From CAWULT01 sp963923455 (lineage in GTDB: Bacteria; Acidobacteriota; Vicinamibacteria; Vicinamibacterales; UBA2999): a stretch of DNA of 48,892 nucleotides. Shown here one piece after another: positions 31,851 to 41,256 of the stretch. Within the stretch, counting starts at the first letter, position 1. Each line of letters opens with the position of its first letter. Below the pieces are notes generated by a model, which saw only the letters and a program-made list of their open reading frames with translations, searched no databases and was not told where the DNA came from. The position numbers were made by a program, and so were the translations under genes. The stretch spans positions 1-48,892 of the forward strand of contig CAWULT010000024.1 in the NCBI GenBank assembly GCA_963923455.1. The letters run 5' to 3'.

Positions 31851-34800
31851 CTAGAACGTCAGCTCGGCGGTGAACCTGACCATCCGCGGCGTCGCGACGG
31901 TGAGGGGCTGCATGAACACGCCGGCCGGGTTGGTCGCCGACGGCGGCGCGTACGCCGAGTTGTAGGTCAGGATCGCCGTCGTGTCGAGGGCGTTGTACAG
32001 GTCGGCGCTCAACATCACGCGACGGGCGCCGAACCGCACGTTCTTCGCCAGTCGCAGGTCGAGCTGGTTGACCCGGTCGCCATAGACCGTGCCCGGCTCG
32101 ATCAGGTTGACCGTGATGTTCGGCGCGTTGCCGGCCAGCGGCCTGCCGAGCGAGGCGGCGGCCGTCGCCGAAGGCACCGCCCAGTTGGCCAGGATGGCCG
32201 GGCCTGGCTTGCTCTGGAACACCGCGCTGACCTGTGCGTCGATCTTCGGGACGACGTAGGAGGCCAAGCCGCGGAACTGCGTCAGGAAGCCGCTCGACAC
32301 GTCACAGTACGGGCTGCCGAGGCCGATCGCCGACGTCTGCAGGCCGGCGCCGACGTTGATGGACAGTTCGGGCAGGTTGCGGCGGACGTCGCAGAACTTC
32401 GACGTCGTCTGCCCCGTGCTGGTCCCGCCCTGCAGCGTCAGGCCGCCCTGCCGCAGGTTCACCGTCACGTCGACGCCGTTGAAGACCTGAGACGCCTTGC
32501 CGAAGTTGCTCGAGTCGGTGACGTTGTTGAGGATCTGCCCGAACCTCGACGGGTCGACGTCGTAGACGCCAGAGACGACGTAGCCACCGCCGTTCGGCAG
32601 CTTCGCGTCGATGGGCGCCGTCACGCTGAACTGGCTGTACTCGGACGCCGACACGAGCGTGTTGTCCTGCACCGTGAAGCCGGCGAACGAGCGACGGTGA
32701 TAGGCCACCTCCACCGACATGCGGCGCAGGATCTGCTGCTGCACCGAGACGCCGAAGTCCCAGTCGGACGGCCGCACCCCCCAGCCCTTCAGGAGGTTCG
32801 GGTCGTACTGGTTGGTCAGGACGTTCTGGCCCCAGCGCGCGTTCGACACGGCGCCGCAGAAGTCCCCGCCGGTGGCGCGCAGGTCCTGGGCCGTCAGGTT
32901 GTTCAGGTCGCAATCCGGCACCCAGTTGCTGTTGGCGTCGGTCCAGGCGCGGTTGACGCCCTGGACGCCGAATGGGCCCGTCGACGTCGGGATCCGCAGC
33001 GTGGGATTGCTGTTGGCGTAGTTGGTGGAGACGCCGACGCCCTCGAGGTACTTGCCGAAGTTGGCCTTGAGCGCCGTTCGGCCGTTGCCGAACACGTCAT
33101 ACGCGAGGCCCAGCCGCGGGGTGATGTCGTTGTAGGCGTTCACGCCCTTCGTGGCCGGGAACACGATCTTGTTGGGGAAGTACTTCGACGGACCGAGCGT
33201 CTGCTCCGGGAACCAGCTCGCGGCGTGGTCGTAGCGGACGGCCCCCTGCATCGTCGCCCGGCCGAGCGTCCACTGGCCCTGGGCGAAGCCCGCGTGCCAC
33301 CCCGCGCGCCCGTCGTTCTGGTAGGGCGACAGCAGCATCGTCAACTGATTCGGGACACCGTTGCTGACGCGGTACTCGAGCTGCGTGTCGTTGGCCATCC
33401 ACGTCCGGTTGTCCACCATCCACGTGCCCTGGTAGCCGACCTTCAGGCTGCGCGAGCCGGTGACGTGCGAGACGTTGGCCTTCCACGAGAACGAGCCGGT
33501 GTTGTTGATGTTGAAGTTCTGCGACCGGTAGGTCAGGTTCGCGACGCCCCCGTTGGCCGCGCAGCCCGCCGCGCACTGCTCGACCACGCGGGTCAGGCCG
33601 CGCGTCGGGTTCGGATCGCGCTCGAACGAGCCCCAGCCGTAGTAGACGCCCCCGAACCCTGCGTCGAGGAGCAGGCGGTTCGTCAACGGCGAACTCCACG
33701 ACGCCTGCATCACCCGCAGCGGTTTGGTCGCACCGACGCTGCCCGCCTCGGGCGACGGACGCACGGGGTCGGTGATGCCGGTCGTCGTGCCCTCGCACTT
33801 GCGGCAGGTGGACTGCTCGTCCCAGAAGCCGCTGATCTTGTTCTTGGCGTTCGCCTGCCAGGTCACGCGGCCGCTGACGTTCTCCCAGGTGCGGTCCGAG
33901 AAGCTCGGGCGGCTCTGATCCGGATCGTAGAGCCACTTCGTGGCGTCGCCGGCGTTCTTGTTGAAATAGAGGCCCGCGTTCGGGCGGCGGCTGCCCTGCG
34001 TGCGCCCGTTCACGAAGTACCAGATCCGGTCCTTCTTGATGGGGCCACCCGCAGCGCCGTTGAGGTCGTAGATCTTGTCGTAGGGCACGGGCACGAAGCC
34101 GGGATAGGCCACGGTCTTGGCCTGCAGGCTCTTGTTGGTGCCGCTGAAGAACAGCGACCCCGCGATCCGGTTGCCGCCCGTCTTCGGCACGATGTTCATC
34201 GTCAGCCCGCCCGTCTCCGACTCGCCAAGCCCGCCGGACGTCGAGAACGTCACCTCTTCGGCGTTGCCGACGTCGGCGACGTAGGCCGGAGGCTGGTTGC
34301 CACCGGGCGGGTTGCCGATGTTCAGGCCGTCGATCGTCATGCGGCCCTCGTTGTTGCGGCCGCCGTGAATCGGGAACTGGGTCGTCGACGTGCCGACGAC
34401 CGTGTCGTTCAGGTTGGTGACGACGCCGGGCACCACCACGACGAGCGCGTTGTAGCTGCGAACCGTGGGAATGGCCTTGAGGATGTCGTTGTTCAACGTG
34501 GTTTCGCGCTTGGCGCTCTGCACGTCGACGATGGGGGCTTCACCGGTGACGGTCAGCGTCTCTTCGAGGCCGCCCACCTTCATGTCGGCGTCGATGGCCG
34601 CGGTGAACGATCCGGCGAGCACGATGCCTTCACGCTTCAGCGTGGCGAAGCCTGGCAGGGTGAACGTCACCGTATAGCTGCCCGGCCGCAGGTCTTCGAT
34701 GCGGTAGAGGCCGTTGCCGTCGGTGACGGTCGTGCGGACCTTCTCGATGAGGGCCGGGCTGGCAGCCTCCACCGTGACACCGGGCAACACGGCGCCGGAC

Positions 34801-34901
34801 GAATCCTTGACGGCCCCGGCGATGACGGCCTGAGCCCACGCCGCCACTGGCGCCAACGCGAACACCGCAACCAGCGCCGCCAGTCTGACCACTGCACCCA
34901 T
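31851..34901 (-). CDS. TonB-dependent receptor, Oar-like (copy 2)
   Basis: A 1016-residue outer-membrane receptor. ATG 34901 follows GGAGG by 5 nt and starts a signal peptide ending near residue 24 (AAWAQ); an in-frame GTG at 34907 is less likely. The carboxypeptidase-regulatory-like domain (about 27-105) shows AGAVKDSSGAVLPGV, LRPGSYTVTFTLPGF and GGLEETLTVTGEAP. The plug has FPIHGGRNNEGRMTIDGLNI, and the barrel ends MVRFTAELTF with terminal Phe. CRKCEG and VEQCAAGCAANGG are Cys-containing extracellular-loop candidates. The first 110 residues match copy 1 closely, while the barrel differs, so ligands probably differ. It precedes cassette 1 by about 110 bp on the same strand. Confidence 0.93.
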   Translation of the reverse strand: MGAVVRLAALVAVFALAPVAAWAQAVIAGAVKDSSGAVLPGVTVEAASPALIEKVRTTVTDGNGLYRIEDLRPGSYTVTFTLPGFATLKREGIVLAGSFTAAIDADMKVGGLEETLTVTGEAPIVDVQSAKRETTLNNDILKAIPTVRSYNALVVVVPGVVTNLNDTVVGTSTTQFPIHGGRNNEGRMTIDGLNIGNPPGGNQPPAYVADVGNAEEVTFSTSGGLGESETGGLTMNIVPKTGGNRIAGSLFFSGTNKSLQAKTVAYPGFVPVPYDKIYDLNGAAGGPIKKDRIWYFVNGRTQGSRRPNAGLYFNKNAGDATKWLYDPDQSRPSFSDRTWENVSGRVTWQANAKNKISGFWDEQSTCRKCEGTTTGITDPVRPSPEAGSVGATKPLRVMQASWSSPLTNRLLLDAGFGGVYYGWGSFERDPNPTRGLTRVVEQCAAGCAANGGVANLTYRSQNFNINNTGSFSWKANVSHVTGSRSLKVGYQGTWMVDNRTWMANDTQLEYRVSNGVPNQLTMLLSPYQNDGRAGWHAGFAQGQWTLGRATMQGAVRYDHAASWFPEQTLGPSKYFPNKIVFPATKGVNAYNDITPRLGLAYDVFGNGRTALKANFGKYLEGVGVSTNYANSNPTLRIPTSTGPFGVQGVNRAWTDANSNWVPDCDLNNLTAQDLRATGGDFCGAVSNARWGQNVLTNQYDPNLLKGWGVRPSDWDFGVSVQQQILRRMSVEVAYHRRSFAGFTVQDNTLVSASEYSQFSVTAPIDAKLPNGGGYVVSGVYDVDPSRFGQILNNVTDSSNFGKASQVFNGVDVTVNLRQGGLTLQGGTSTGQTTSKFCDVRRNLPELSINVGAGLQTSAIGLGSPYCDVSSGFLTQFRGLASYVVPKIDAQVSAVFQSKPGPAILANWAVPSATAAASLGRPLAGNAPNITVNLIEPGTVYGDRVNQLDLRLAKNVRFGARRVMLSADLYNALDTTAILTYNSAYAPPSATNPAGVFMQPLTVATPRMVRFTAELTF

Positions 34902-35096
34902 GCACACCTCCGGTTCCTCCTTGCGAACAGATCCGCACCCGCGGACCTCGAGCCTTGCCCGCGCATACTCCTACAGGGGTACCGACAAATCAATCTGAAT
35001 TCTCATGGTTCGCACGGACCTGCCGTCGCGGCTGTCGCCCGGCGGTAAGATCACCGCCACGGTCGGGCGCCTGTCCGACCGGACACGACGCGTCCA

Positions 35097-35645
35097 ATGT
35101 CCCACCGCCTTCGTCCGGCCGTGCCGCCGTCGGCCCGGGTCCGTGCAGCGCCTCCGCGGTCGGCCGGCGGGACGCGCGCGGTCGTCGGGCTCGTCTCCGA
35201 CACCCATGGCCGCGTCCGGCCGCAGTTGGCCACCGTCTTCGCGGGCGTCGATCTGATCGTGCACGCGGGCGACGTCGGTGGTCGCGCGGTGCTCGAGGCC
35301 CTGGCCGCCATGGCGCCGGTGGAGGCCGTGTCGGGCAACGTCGACGACCGCCACGACCCGTCGCTGCCGCGCACGCGCACGTTGCCGGTGGGCGGCCGGA
35401 CGCTGCACGTCAGCCACGGCGACGAACTGGGCAGCCCGACACCCGAGGCGCTGCTCGCCCGCTACTCCGCCGGCATCCTGGTGTACGGGCACACGCACCG
35501 GCCGCTGCTCGTCCGGGCGCCGGACGGCCGCATCGTCGTCAACCCGGGCGCGGCCGGGCCGCAGCGGTTCCACCTGAAGCCGAGCGTCGCCATCCTCACG
35601 GTGACCGGCCACGACGTCGACGTCCGGTTCATCGAGCTTCCCTGA
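35097..35645 (+). CDS. YfcE-type metallophosphoesterase
   Basis: A 182-residue calcineurin-like phosphoesterase with all metal motifs in order: SDTHG, HAGDVG, SGNVDDR, HGDELG and GHTHRP, then VNPGAAG. It belongs to the YfcE/MJ0936 family, small Mn-dependent phosphodiesterases of unclear physiological substrate. The first 27 residues are basic and lie outside the fold. No better downstream start is available, and a TAAGAT box at 35045-35050 sits 46 bp before the ATG. It is divergent from the TonB receptor gene, with a 195-bp gap that includes an AT-rich patch near 34975-35010. It is separated from mqnB by 66 bp and may be co-expressed with it. Confidence 0.9.
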   Translation: MSHRLRPAVPPSARVRAAPPRSAGGTRAVVGLVSDTHGRVRPQLATVFAGVDLIVHAGDVGGRAVLEALAAMAPVEAVSGNVDDRHDPSLPRTRTLPVGGRTLHVSHGDELGSPTPEALLARYSAGILVYGHTHRPLLVRAPDGRIVVNPGAAGPQRFHLKPSVAILTVTGHDVDVRFIELP

Positions 35646-35684
35646 TCGCACCGGACAGCGGCCATCCCGCCGGGACTCGCGACG

Positions 35685-35690
35685 TACAAT
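35685..35690 (+). promoter_or_regulatory. -10-like TACAAT before mqnB
   Basis: TACAAT lies 21 bp before the mqnB ATG at 35712. It has the same sequence as the boxes before the NHL gene and, on the minus strand, before the CHEGN gene at 23715. No clear -35 is visible. Confidence 0.45.
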
Positions 35691-35711
35691 TGCGTCAGCC
35701 AGCCCCCCGAG

Positions 35712-36290
35712 ATGCCGCCCGCCACCTTCCCATCGATCCTCGTCGTCGCCGCCACCGACCGTGAGCTGGCCGGCGCCACGGGCGTCGCCACGCTGCGCTG
35801 CGGCGTCGGCCCCGTGGAGGCCGCCGCGGCCACCGCCGCCGCGATCGCGGCGGCACGTCCGTCGGCCGTGCTGCACGTCGGCATCGCCGGAGCGAGGCGC
35901 GCCAGCGGCATCCCGCCACTGGCGCTCGTGATCGGCTCCGAGGCGCGCTACTGCGACCTCGCGCCGTCGAACGACTGGGCCCCACGCGTGCTGATCCCCG
36001 CGGCCACGCTGGTCGAGGCCGCGCGGCGCGCGCTGCCGGAGGCCGCGCTGCTGCCCATCGGCACGAGCGCCCGCGTCGGCGGCACGAGCGAGTGCGACGT
36101 CGAGGCGATGGAGGGTTTCGCGGTGCTGCGAGCCGCACGGCTCGCGGGCGTACCCGCGATCGAAGTGCGCGCCGTGTCGAACGAGATCGAAGAGCCCGAT
36201 CGCGCCCGCTGGCGGTTCGAGGAGGCCTTCCGGGCCGTGGCCGACGCGACGCCACGTCTCATTGCGGAGATTGCGGCATGCGTGAGCTGA
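35712..36290 (+). CDS. mqnB: Futalosine hydrolase (menaquinone futalosine pathway)
   Basis: A 192-residue nucleoside phosphorylase-fold hydrolase. It releases hypoxanthine from futalosine to give dehypoxanthine futalosine in the alternative menaquinone route. Supporting features are the N-terminal ILVVAATDREL, the CGVGPVEAAAATA turn, VLHVGIAGARR, and the substrate motif DVEAMEGFAVLRAARLAGVP followed by EVRAVSNEIEEPDR. The E-AMEGFAV and RAVSNEIEEPDR blocks are typical of MqnB rather than MTA nucleosidase. The next gene, overlapping by 13 bp, encodes MqnD, which confirms the pathway. It explains the quinone pool used by the cytochrome b proteins in this window. The cytosolic location fits the absence of a signal peptide. 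Confidence 0.9.
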   Translation: MPPATFPSILVVAATDRELAGATGVATLRCGVGPVEAAAATAAAIAAARPSAVLHVGIAGARRASGIPPLALVIGSEARYCDLAPSNDWAPRVLIPAATLVEAARRALPEAALLPIGTSARVGGTSECDVEAMEGFAVLRAARLAGVPAIEVRAVSNEIEEPDRARWRFEEAFRAVADATPRLIAEIAACVS

Positions 36291-37066
36291 CCTTCGGCTT
36301 CTCCCCGTGTCCGAACGACACCTTCGCGTTCCACGCGCTGGCCCACGGCCGCGTGGACGCCCCGTTCCGGGTGCGCCCGGTGATGCTCGACATCGAGGAA
36401 CTGAACCAGCGCGCGCGCGAGGGCGCGTTCGACCTGACGAAGCTCAGTTTCGGCGCATTCCCCGCGGTGGGTGACCGGTACCGGCTGCTGCGGAGCGGCG
36501 CGGCGCTCGGCCGCGGCGTCGGCCCGCTCGTCGTGGCGCGCCGGCCCGCGTCGCTGGCCGAGGCCACGGCCGGGCGCGTGGCGATTCCTGGCCGCGACAC
36601 CACGGCGTTCCGGCTGCTGCGCCTGGCCGAGCCGCGCCTGGGTGAGATGGTGGAGGTGCGGTACGACCGCATCCTGTCGGCTGTCGTCAGCGGCGAGGTG
36701 GACGCCGGCCTCATCATCCACGAGAGCCGCTTCACCTTCGCCGACCACGGGCTCGTCAAGATCGTCGACCTCGGGGACTGGTGGGAGGCCGACACCGGCC
36801 TGCCGGTCCCGCTCGCCGGCATCTGCGCCCGTACGGACCTCGATACCGACATCACCGCCGCCGCCGAGCGGGCCATCCGGGCCTCGGTCGAGCACGCGTT
36901 CGCGCATCCGGCCGAGAGTCGGGGGTGGATCCGCGCGCACGCCCAGGAGATGTCGGACGAGGTGTGCGACGCGCACATCAAGTTGTACGTGAACGAGCAC
37001 AGCATCGACCTCGGCGAGGAAGGAATGCGGGCCGTGGCCCGCCTGGTCGGGTCCGAACGAACTTGA
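36278..37066 (+). CDS. mqnD: 1,4-dihydroxy-6-naphthoate synthase
   Basis: A 262-residue periplasmic-binding-protein-like enzyme, cytosolic here. It converts cyclic dehypoxanthine futalosine into 1,4-dihydroxy-6-naphthoate. The N-terminus FGFSPCPNDTFAFHALAHG is diagnostic of MqnD. Further support comes from DLTKLSFGAFP, GRGVGPLVVAR, RVAIPGRDTTAFRLL, EVDAGLIIHESRFTF and GLVKIVDLGDWWE. ATG 36278 overlaps mqnB by 13 bp; upstream in-frame codons belong to a shadow frame. mqnA, mqnC and mqnE are not in the window. The gene ends at 37066, directly at the dyad that precedes the Fur-family gene. Confidence 0.93.
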   Translation: MRELTFGFSPCPNDTFAFHALAHGRVDAPFRVRPVMLDIEELNQRAREGAFDLTKLSFGAFPAVGDRYRLLRSGAALGRGVGPLVVARRPASLAEATAGRVAIPGRDTTAFRLLRLAEPRLGEMVEVRYDRILSAVVSGEVDAGLIIHESRFTFADHGLVKIVDLGDWWEADTGLPVPLAGICARTDLDTDITAAAERAIRASVEHAFAHPAESRGWIRAHAQEMSDEVCDAHIKLYVNEHSIDLGEEGMRAVARLVGSERT

Positions 37067-37073
37067 ACTGAAT

Positions 37074-37100
37074 CAGATATTGGACTGAATCCAGAATCTG
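37074..37100. promoter_or_regulatory. 27-bp dyad, probable operator of the Fur-family gene and katG
   Basis: An imperfect palindrome is centred on 37087: CAGAT (37074-37078) pairs with ATCTG (37096-37100), and TGGA (37081-37084) with TCCA (37090-37093), so 9 of 11 counted pairs match. An 8-bp direct repeat ACTGAATC occurs at 37067 and 37084. A -10-like TATATG (37102-37107) follows immediately, 11 bp before the ATG. The position between a candidate promoter and a metalloregulator gene is what an autoregulatory Fur/PerR-type operator would show. The sequence does not closely match the classic Fur box. Confidence 0.6.
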
Positions 37101-37118
37101 CTATATGCTGCAACGGAC

Positions 37119-37652
37119 ATGCACGGGGACCCGGCGGACCTACTTCGGCAGCGTGGCGTGCAGGTCACGGCGCAGCGCTTGGCCGTGCTGCGGGCCGTGT
37201 CGGGCCACCCGCACGTCACCGCCGACGGCGTAGCCGAGATCGCCAGGGCCGAAATCGGGGCCATTTCCCGCCAGTCGGTCTACGACGCGCTCGGCGTTCT
37301 GGTCGAAGCCGGGCTCGTCCGGCGCATTCAGCCGATCGGTTCGCCGGCACTCTTCGAGGACCGCGTCGGCGACAACCATCACCATCTGATCTGCCGCATC
37401 TGCGGCCGCGTGGTCGACGTCGACTGCGCGGTCGGGTCGGCGCCGTGCCTGACGGCGGCCGACGGCATGGGCTACGAAATCGACGAGGCGGAAGTCGCCT
37501 ACTGGGGGCGGTGCCCGGAGTGCGTGGCGCAGGACCGGGGCCTCCCGTCCGGCGAGGCGTCCACCCGCCGGCGCAGGCCCCAGCGCACGCCCCCGGACAT
37601 CGAGCCCGCCACTGGTCCATCAGCGGACCGTGACACCAATCCCGCAGACTGA
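37119..37652 (+). CDS. Fur-family regulator, probable peroxide/metal sensor controlling katG
   Basis: A 177-residue Fur-superfamily repressor. Winged-helix residues are about 10-80 (VTAQRLAVLRAVSGHPHVTA, SRQSVYDALGVLVEAGLV). The metal region follows as DNHHHLICRICG (85-96), with structural zinc cysteines C92/C95 and C132/C135 (RCPEC). Residues 141-177 are an Arg/Pro-rich tail beyond the usual family length. Immediate linkage to katG (43 bp) parallels the FurA-KatG and PerR-KatG arrangements known in actinobacteria and others. A peroxide-responsive role is therefore the best inference, though Fur, PerR and Zur cannot be separated by sequence alone. A dyad and a -10-like box lie directly upstream, suggesting autoregulation. 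Confidence 0.92.
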   Translation: MHGDPADLLRQRGVQVTAQRLAVLRAVSGHPHVTADGVAEIARAEIGAISRQSVYDALGVLVEAGLVRRIQPIGSPALFEDRVGDNHHHLICRICGRVVDVDCAVGSAPCLTAADGMGYEIDEAEVAYWGRCPECVAQDRGLPSGEASTRRRRPQRTPPDIEPATGPSADRDTNPAD

Positions 37653-37695
37653 CAACCAGCCTGCACACCGACGACAAGCAGAGGTCAACATCACC

Positions 37696-39870
<2,175 letters not shown>

Positions 39871-39886
39871 GTCGATCCCCTCGGGC

Positions 39887-39918
39887 AGCCAGGCGGCGGG
39901 CGTTCCCGCCGCCTGGCT
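39887..39918 (+). terminator. Perfect 14-bp hairpin after katG
   Basis: AGCCAGGCGGCGGG (39887-39900) pairs without mismatch with CCCGCCGCCTGGCT (39905-39918), with loop CGTT, 17 bp after the katG stop. It is followed by CTCCTTCC rather than a true T-run. The loop resembles CGTTG in the hairpin at 25260. Confidence 0.7.
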
Positions 39919-39996
39919 CTCCTTCCCCGGCTGCACGGCCCCGCCCTCTCTCGTTCGCTCGACAGTCCCCGACCCGTCCTTGCCGGCCCCCAACGC

Positions 39997-40012
39997 TACC
40001 TCCTAAGAGGTA
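39997..40012. repeat. Small palindrome between katG and a CHEGN gene
   Basis: TACCTC and GAGGTA flank CTAA (perfect 6-bp arms), about 130 bp before the ATG at 40141. It could be an operator for that gene. The remainder of 39919-40140 shows only GC-rich DNA, a weak -10-like TACCAT (40078-40083) and the GGGGGAGG ribosome site. Confidence 0.3.
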
Positions 40013-40140
40013 CTTGCCGAGGCCTCCAACCCCGGCGATCCTTCCAGGCGCGGATCCGGGCCGGGCCGCGTCTGCCTTACCATGCTGGACAGGCACGACG
40101 CGCGGCCCGTGGCCGCGGCGTCCTTGGGGGAGGTTCGAAG

Positions 40141-41151
40141 ATGGCTCGACGCGGCACGACGCTCGTCGTCCTGGGAATCGGCATAGGGCTCGCGCTCGCC
40201 GGGGGCGTGACGGTCATGGGTCAGGCCAAGGCCGGAAGCCGCTGGGTGGTGCCGCGCACCGCCGACGGCCGGCCCGACCTGCAGGGCGTGTGGGCCAACA
40301 ACACGATGACGCCGCTCGAGCGTCCGCGGCAGTTCGGCCTGCGGACCACGATGACCGACGCCGAGCTCACGGAGCTGAAGGCCAAGGCGCAGGCCATGAT
40401 GGACGGGGGCGACGCGTTCTTCGCCGACGAGCTCATCACCGCCGCGCTCGAGGGGAAGACCAAGTTCAGCTCCGCCGACACGCAGACCGGCAACTACGAC
40501 CAGACGTGGCTGTCCGAGCGCATCTGGGACAACCGGACGTCGCTCATCATCGACCCGCCGGACGGCCAGCTGCCGGCCCAGGCGCCCGCGGCGCTCGAAC
40601 GCGCGAGGGCCGAAGAGGCGGCGCGCCGGGGCAAGGGCCCCGCTGACCGGGCCGCCGACCTGTCGCTCGGCACCCGGTGCGTGAGCTACGGCACGCCGAA
40701 CATCCGCGCCGGCTACCAGAGCTACTTCGAGATCACGCAGAGCCCCGACGCCGTCGGGCTGCGCACCGAGATGATCCACGATGCCCGGATCTTCCCGATC
40801 GGCCGCGGCTCGCACGCCTCCCCCACGATCGCGCTGTACCACGGGGATTCGCGCGCACGGTGGGAGGGCGACACGCTGGTCGTCGAAACGGCAAACTTCG
40901 TGCGCAACGCCTTCCGCCTGACCAACTCGGAGCGGATGCGGGTGACCGAGAAGTTCCGGCGGGTCGCCGACGACACGCTCGAGTACTACGTCACGTTCGA
41001 CGATCCGTTGACCTGGTCGCGTCCGTGGACGCTGATGATCCCGCTGAAGAAGACCGGCGAACTGATGTTCGAGTACGCCTGCCACGAGGGCAACTACGGC
41101 ATCGCCGCGATTCTGAGCGGGGCGCGGGCCCAGGAAAAGCCGCAGCGCTGA
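40141..41151 (+). CDS. Secreted CHEGN-family protein (copy 5)
   Basis: A 336-residue protein. The ATG follows a strong GGGGGAGG ribosome site, and residues 1-28 are a signal peptide. It shows DGRPDLQGVW (42-51), MTPLERPRQFG, DPPDGQLPAQAP, TRCVSYG, EMIHDARIFPI, ARWEGDTLVVETANF, VTFDDPLTWSRPW and YACHEGNYGIAAIL. The DRCITRG motif is reduced to TRCVSYG, again keeping the Cys. Residues about 80-120 form an insertion (GDAFFADELITAALEGKTKF) similar in position to one in copy 4. It is a single-gene unit, convergent with a larger relative; a long hairpin separates them. Function unknown. Confidence 0.9.
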   Translation: MARRGTTLVVLGIGIGLALAGGVTVMGQAKAGSRWVVPRTADGRPDLQGVWANNTMTPLERPRQFGLRTTMTDAELTELKAKAQAMMDGGDAFFADELITAALEGKTKFSSADTQTGNYDQTWLSERIWDNRTSLIIDPPDGQLPAQAPAALERARAEEAARRGKGPADRAADLSLGTRCVSYGTPNIRAGYQSYFEITQSPDAVGLRTEMIHDARIFPIGRGSHASPTIALYHGDSRARWEGDTLVVETANFVRNAFRLTNSERMRVTEKFRRVADDTLEYYVTFDDPLTWSRPWTLMIPLKKTGELMFEYACHEGNYGIAAILSGARAQEKPQR

Positions 41152-41206
41152 GGCCGGGGACGGGCGGGGCACGCGGCGCCCCAGCCATCCGCCTCCCGTG
41201 GAACGC

Positions 41207-41241
41207 CCCGCCGGACTCCTGCAGCGCGGGAGCCCGGCGGG
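41207..41241. terminator. Bidirectional hairpin between convergent CHEGN-type genes
   Basis: CCCGCCGG-A-CTCC (41207-41219) pairs with GGAG-C-CCGGCGGG (41229-41241), giving 12 bp with one mismatch and a 9-nt loop. It is placed between the stops at 41151 (+) and 41257 (-). Confidence 0.6.
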
Positions 41242-41256
41242 CGCAGGTCGCCTCGC

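Noticed and set aside
34975..35010. AT-rich patch between the receptor and phosphoesterase genes as a possible attachment site or origin
   Set aside because: No integrase, direct repeat pair, iteron or DnaA-box cluster is nearby. A promoter region for divergent genes explains it well enough.
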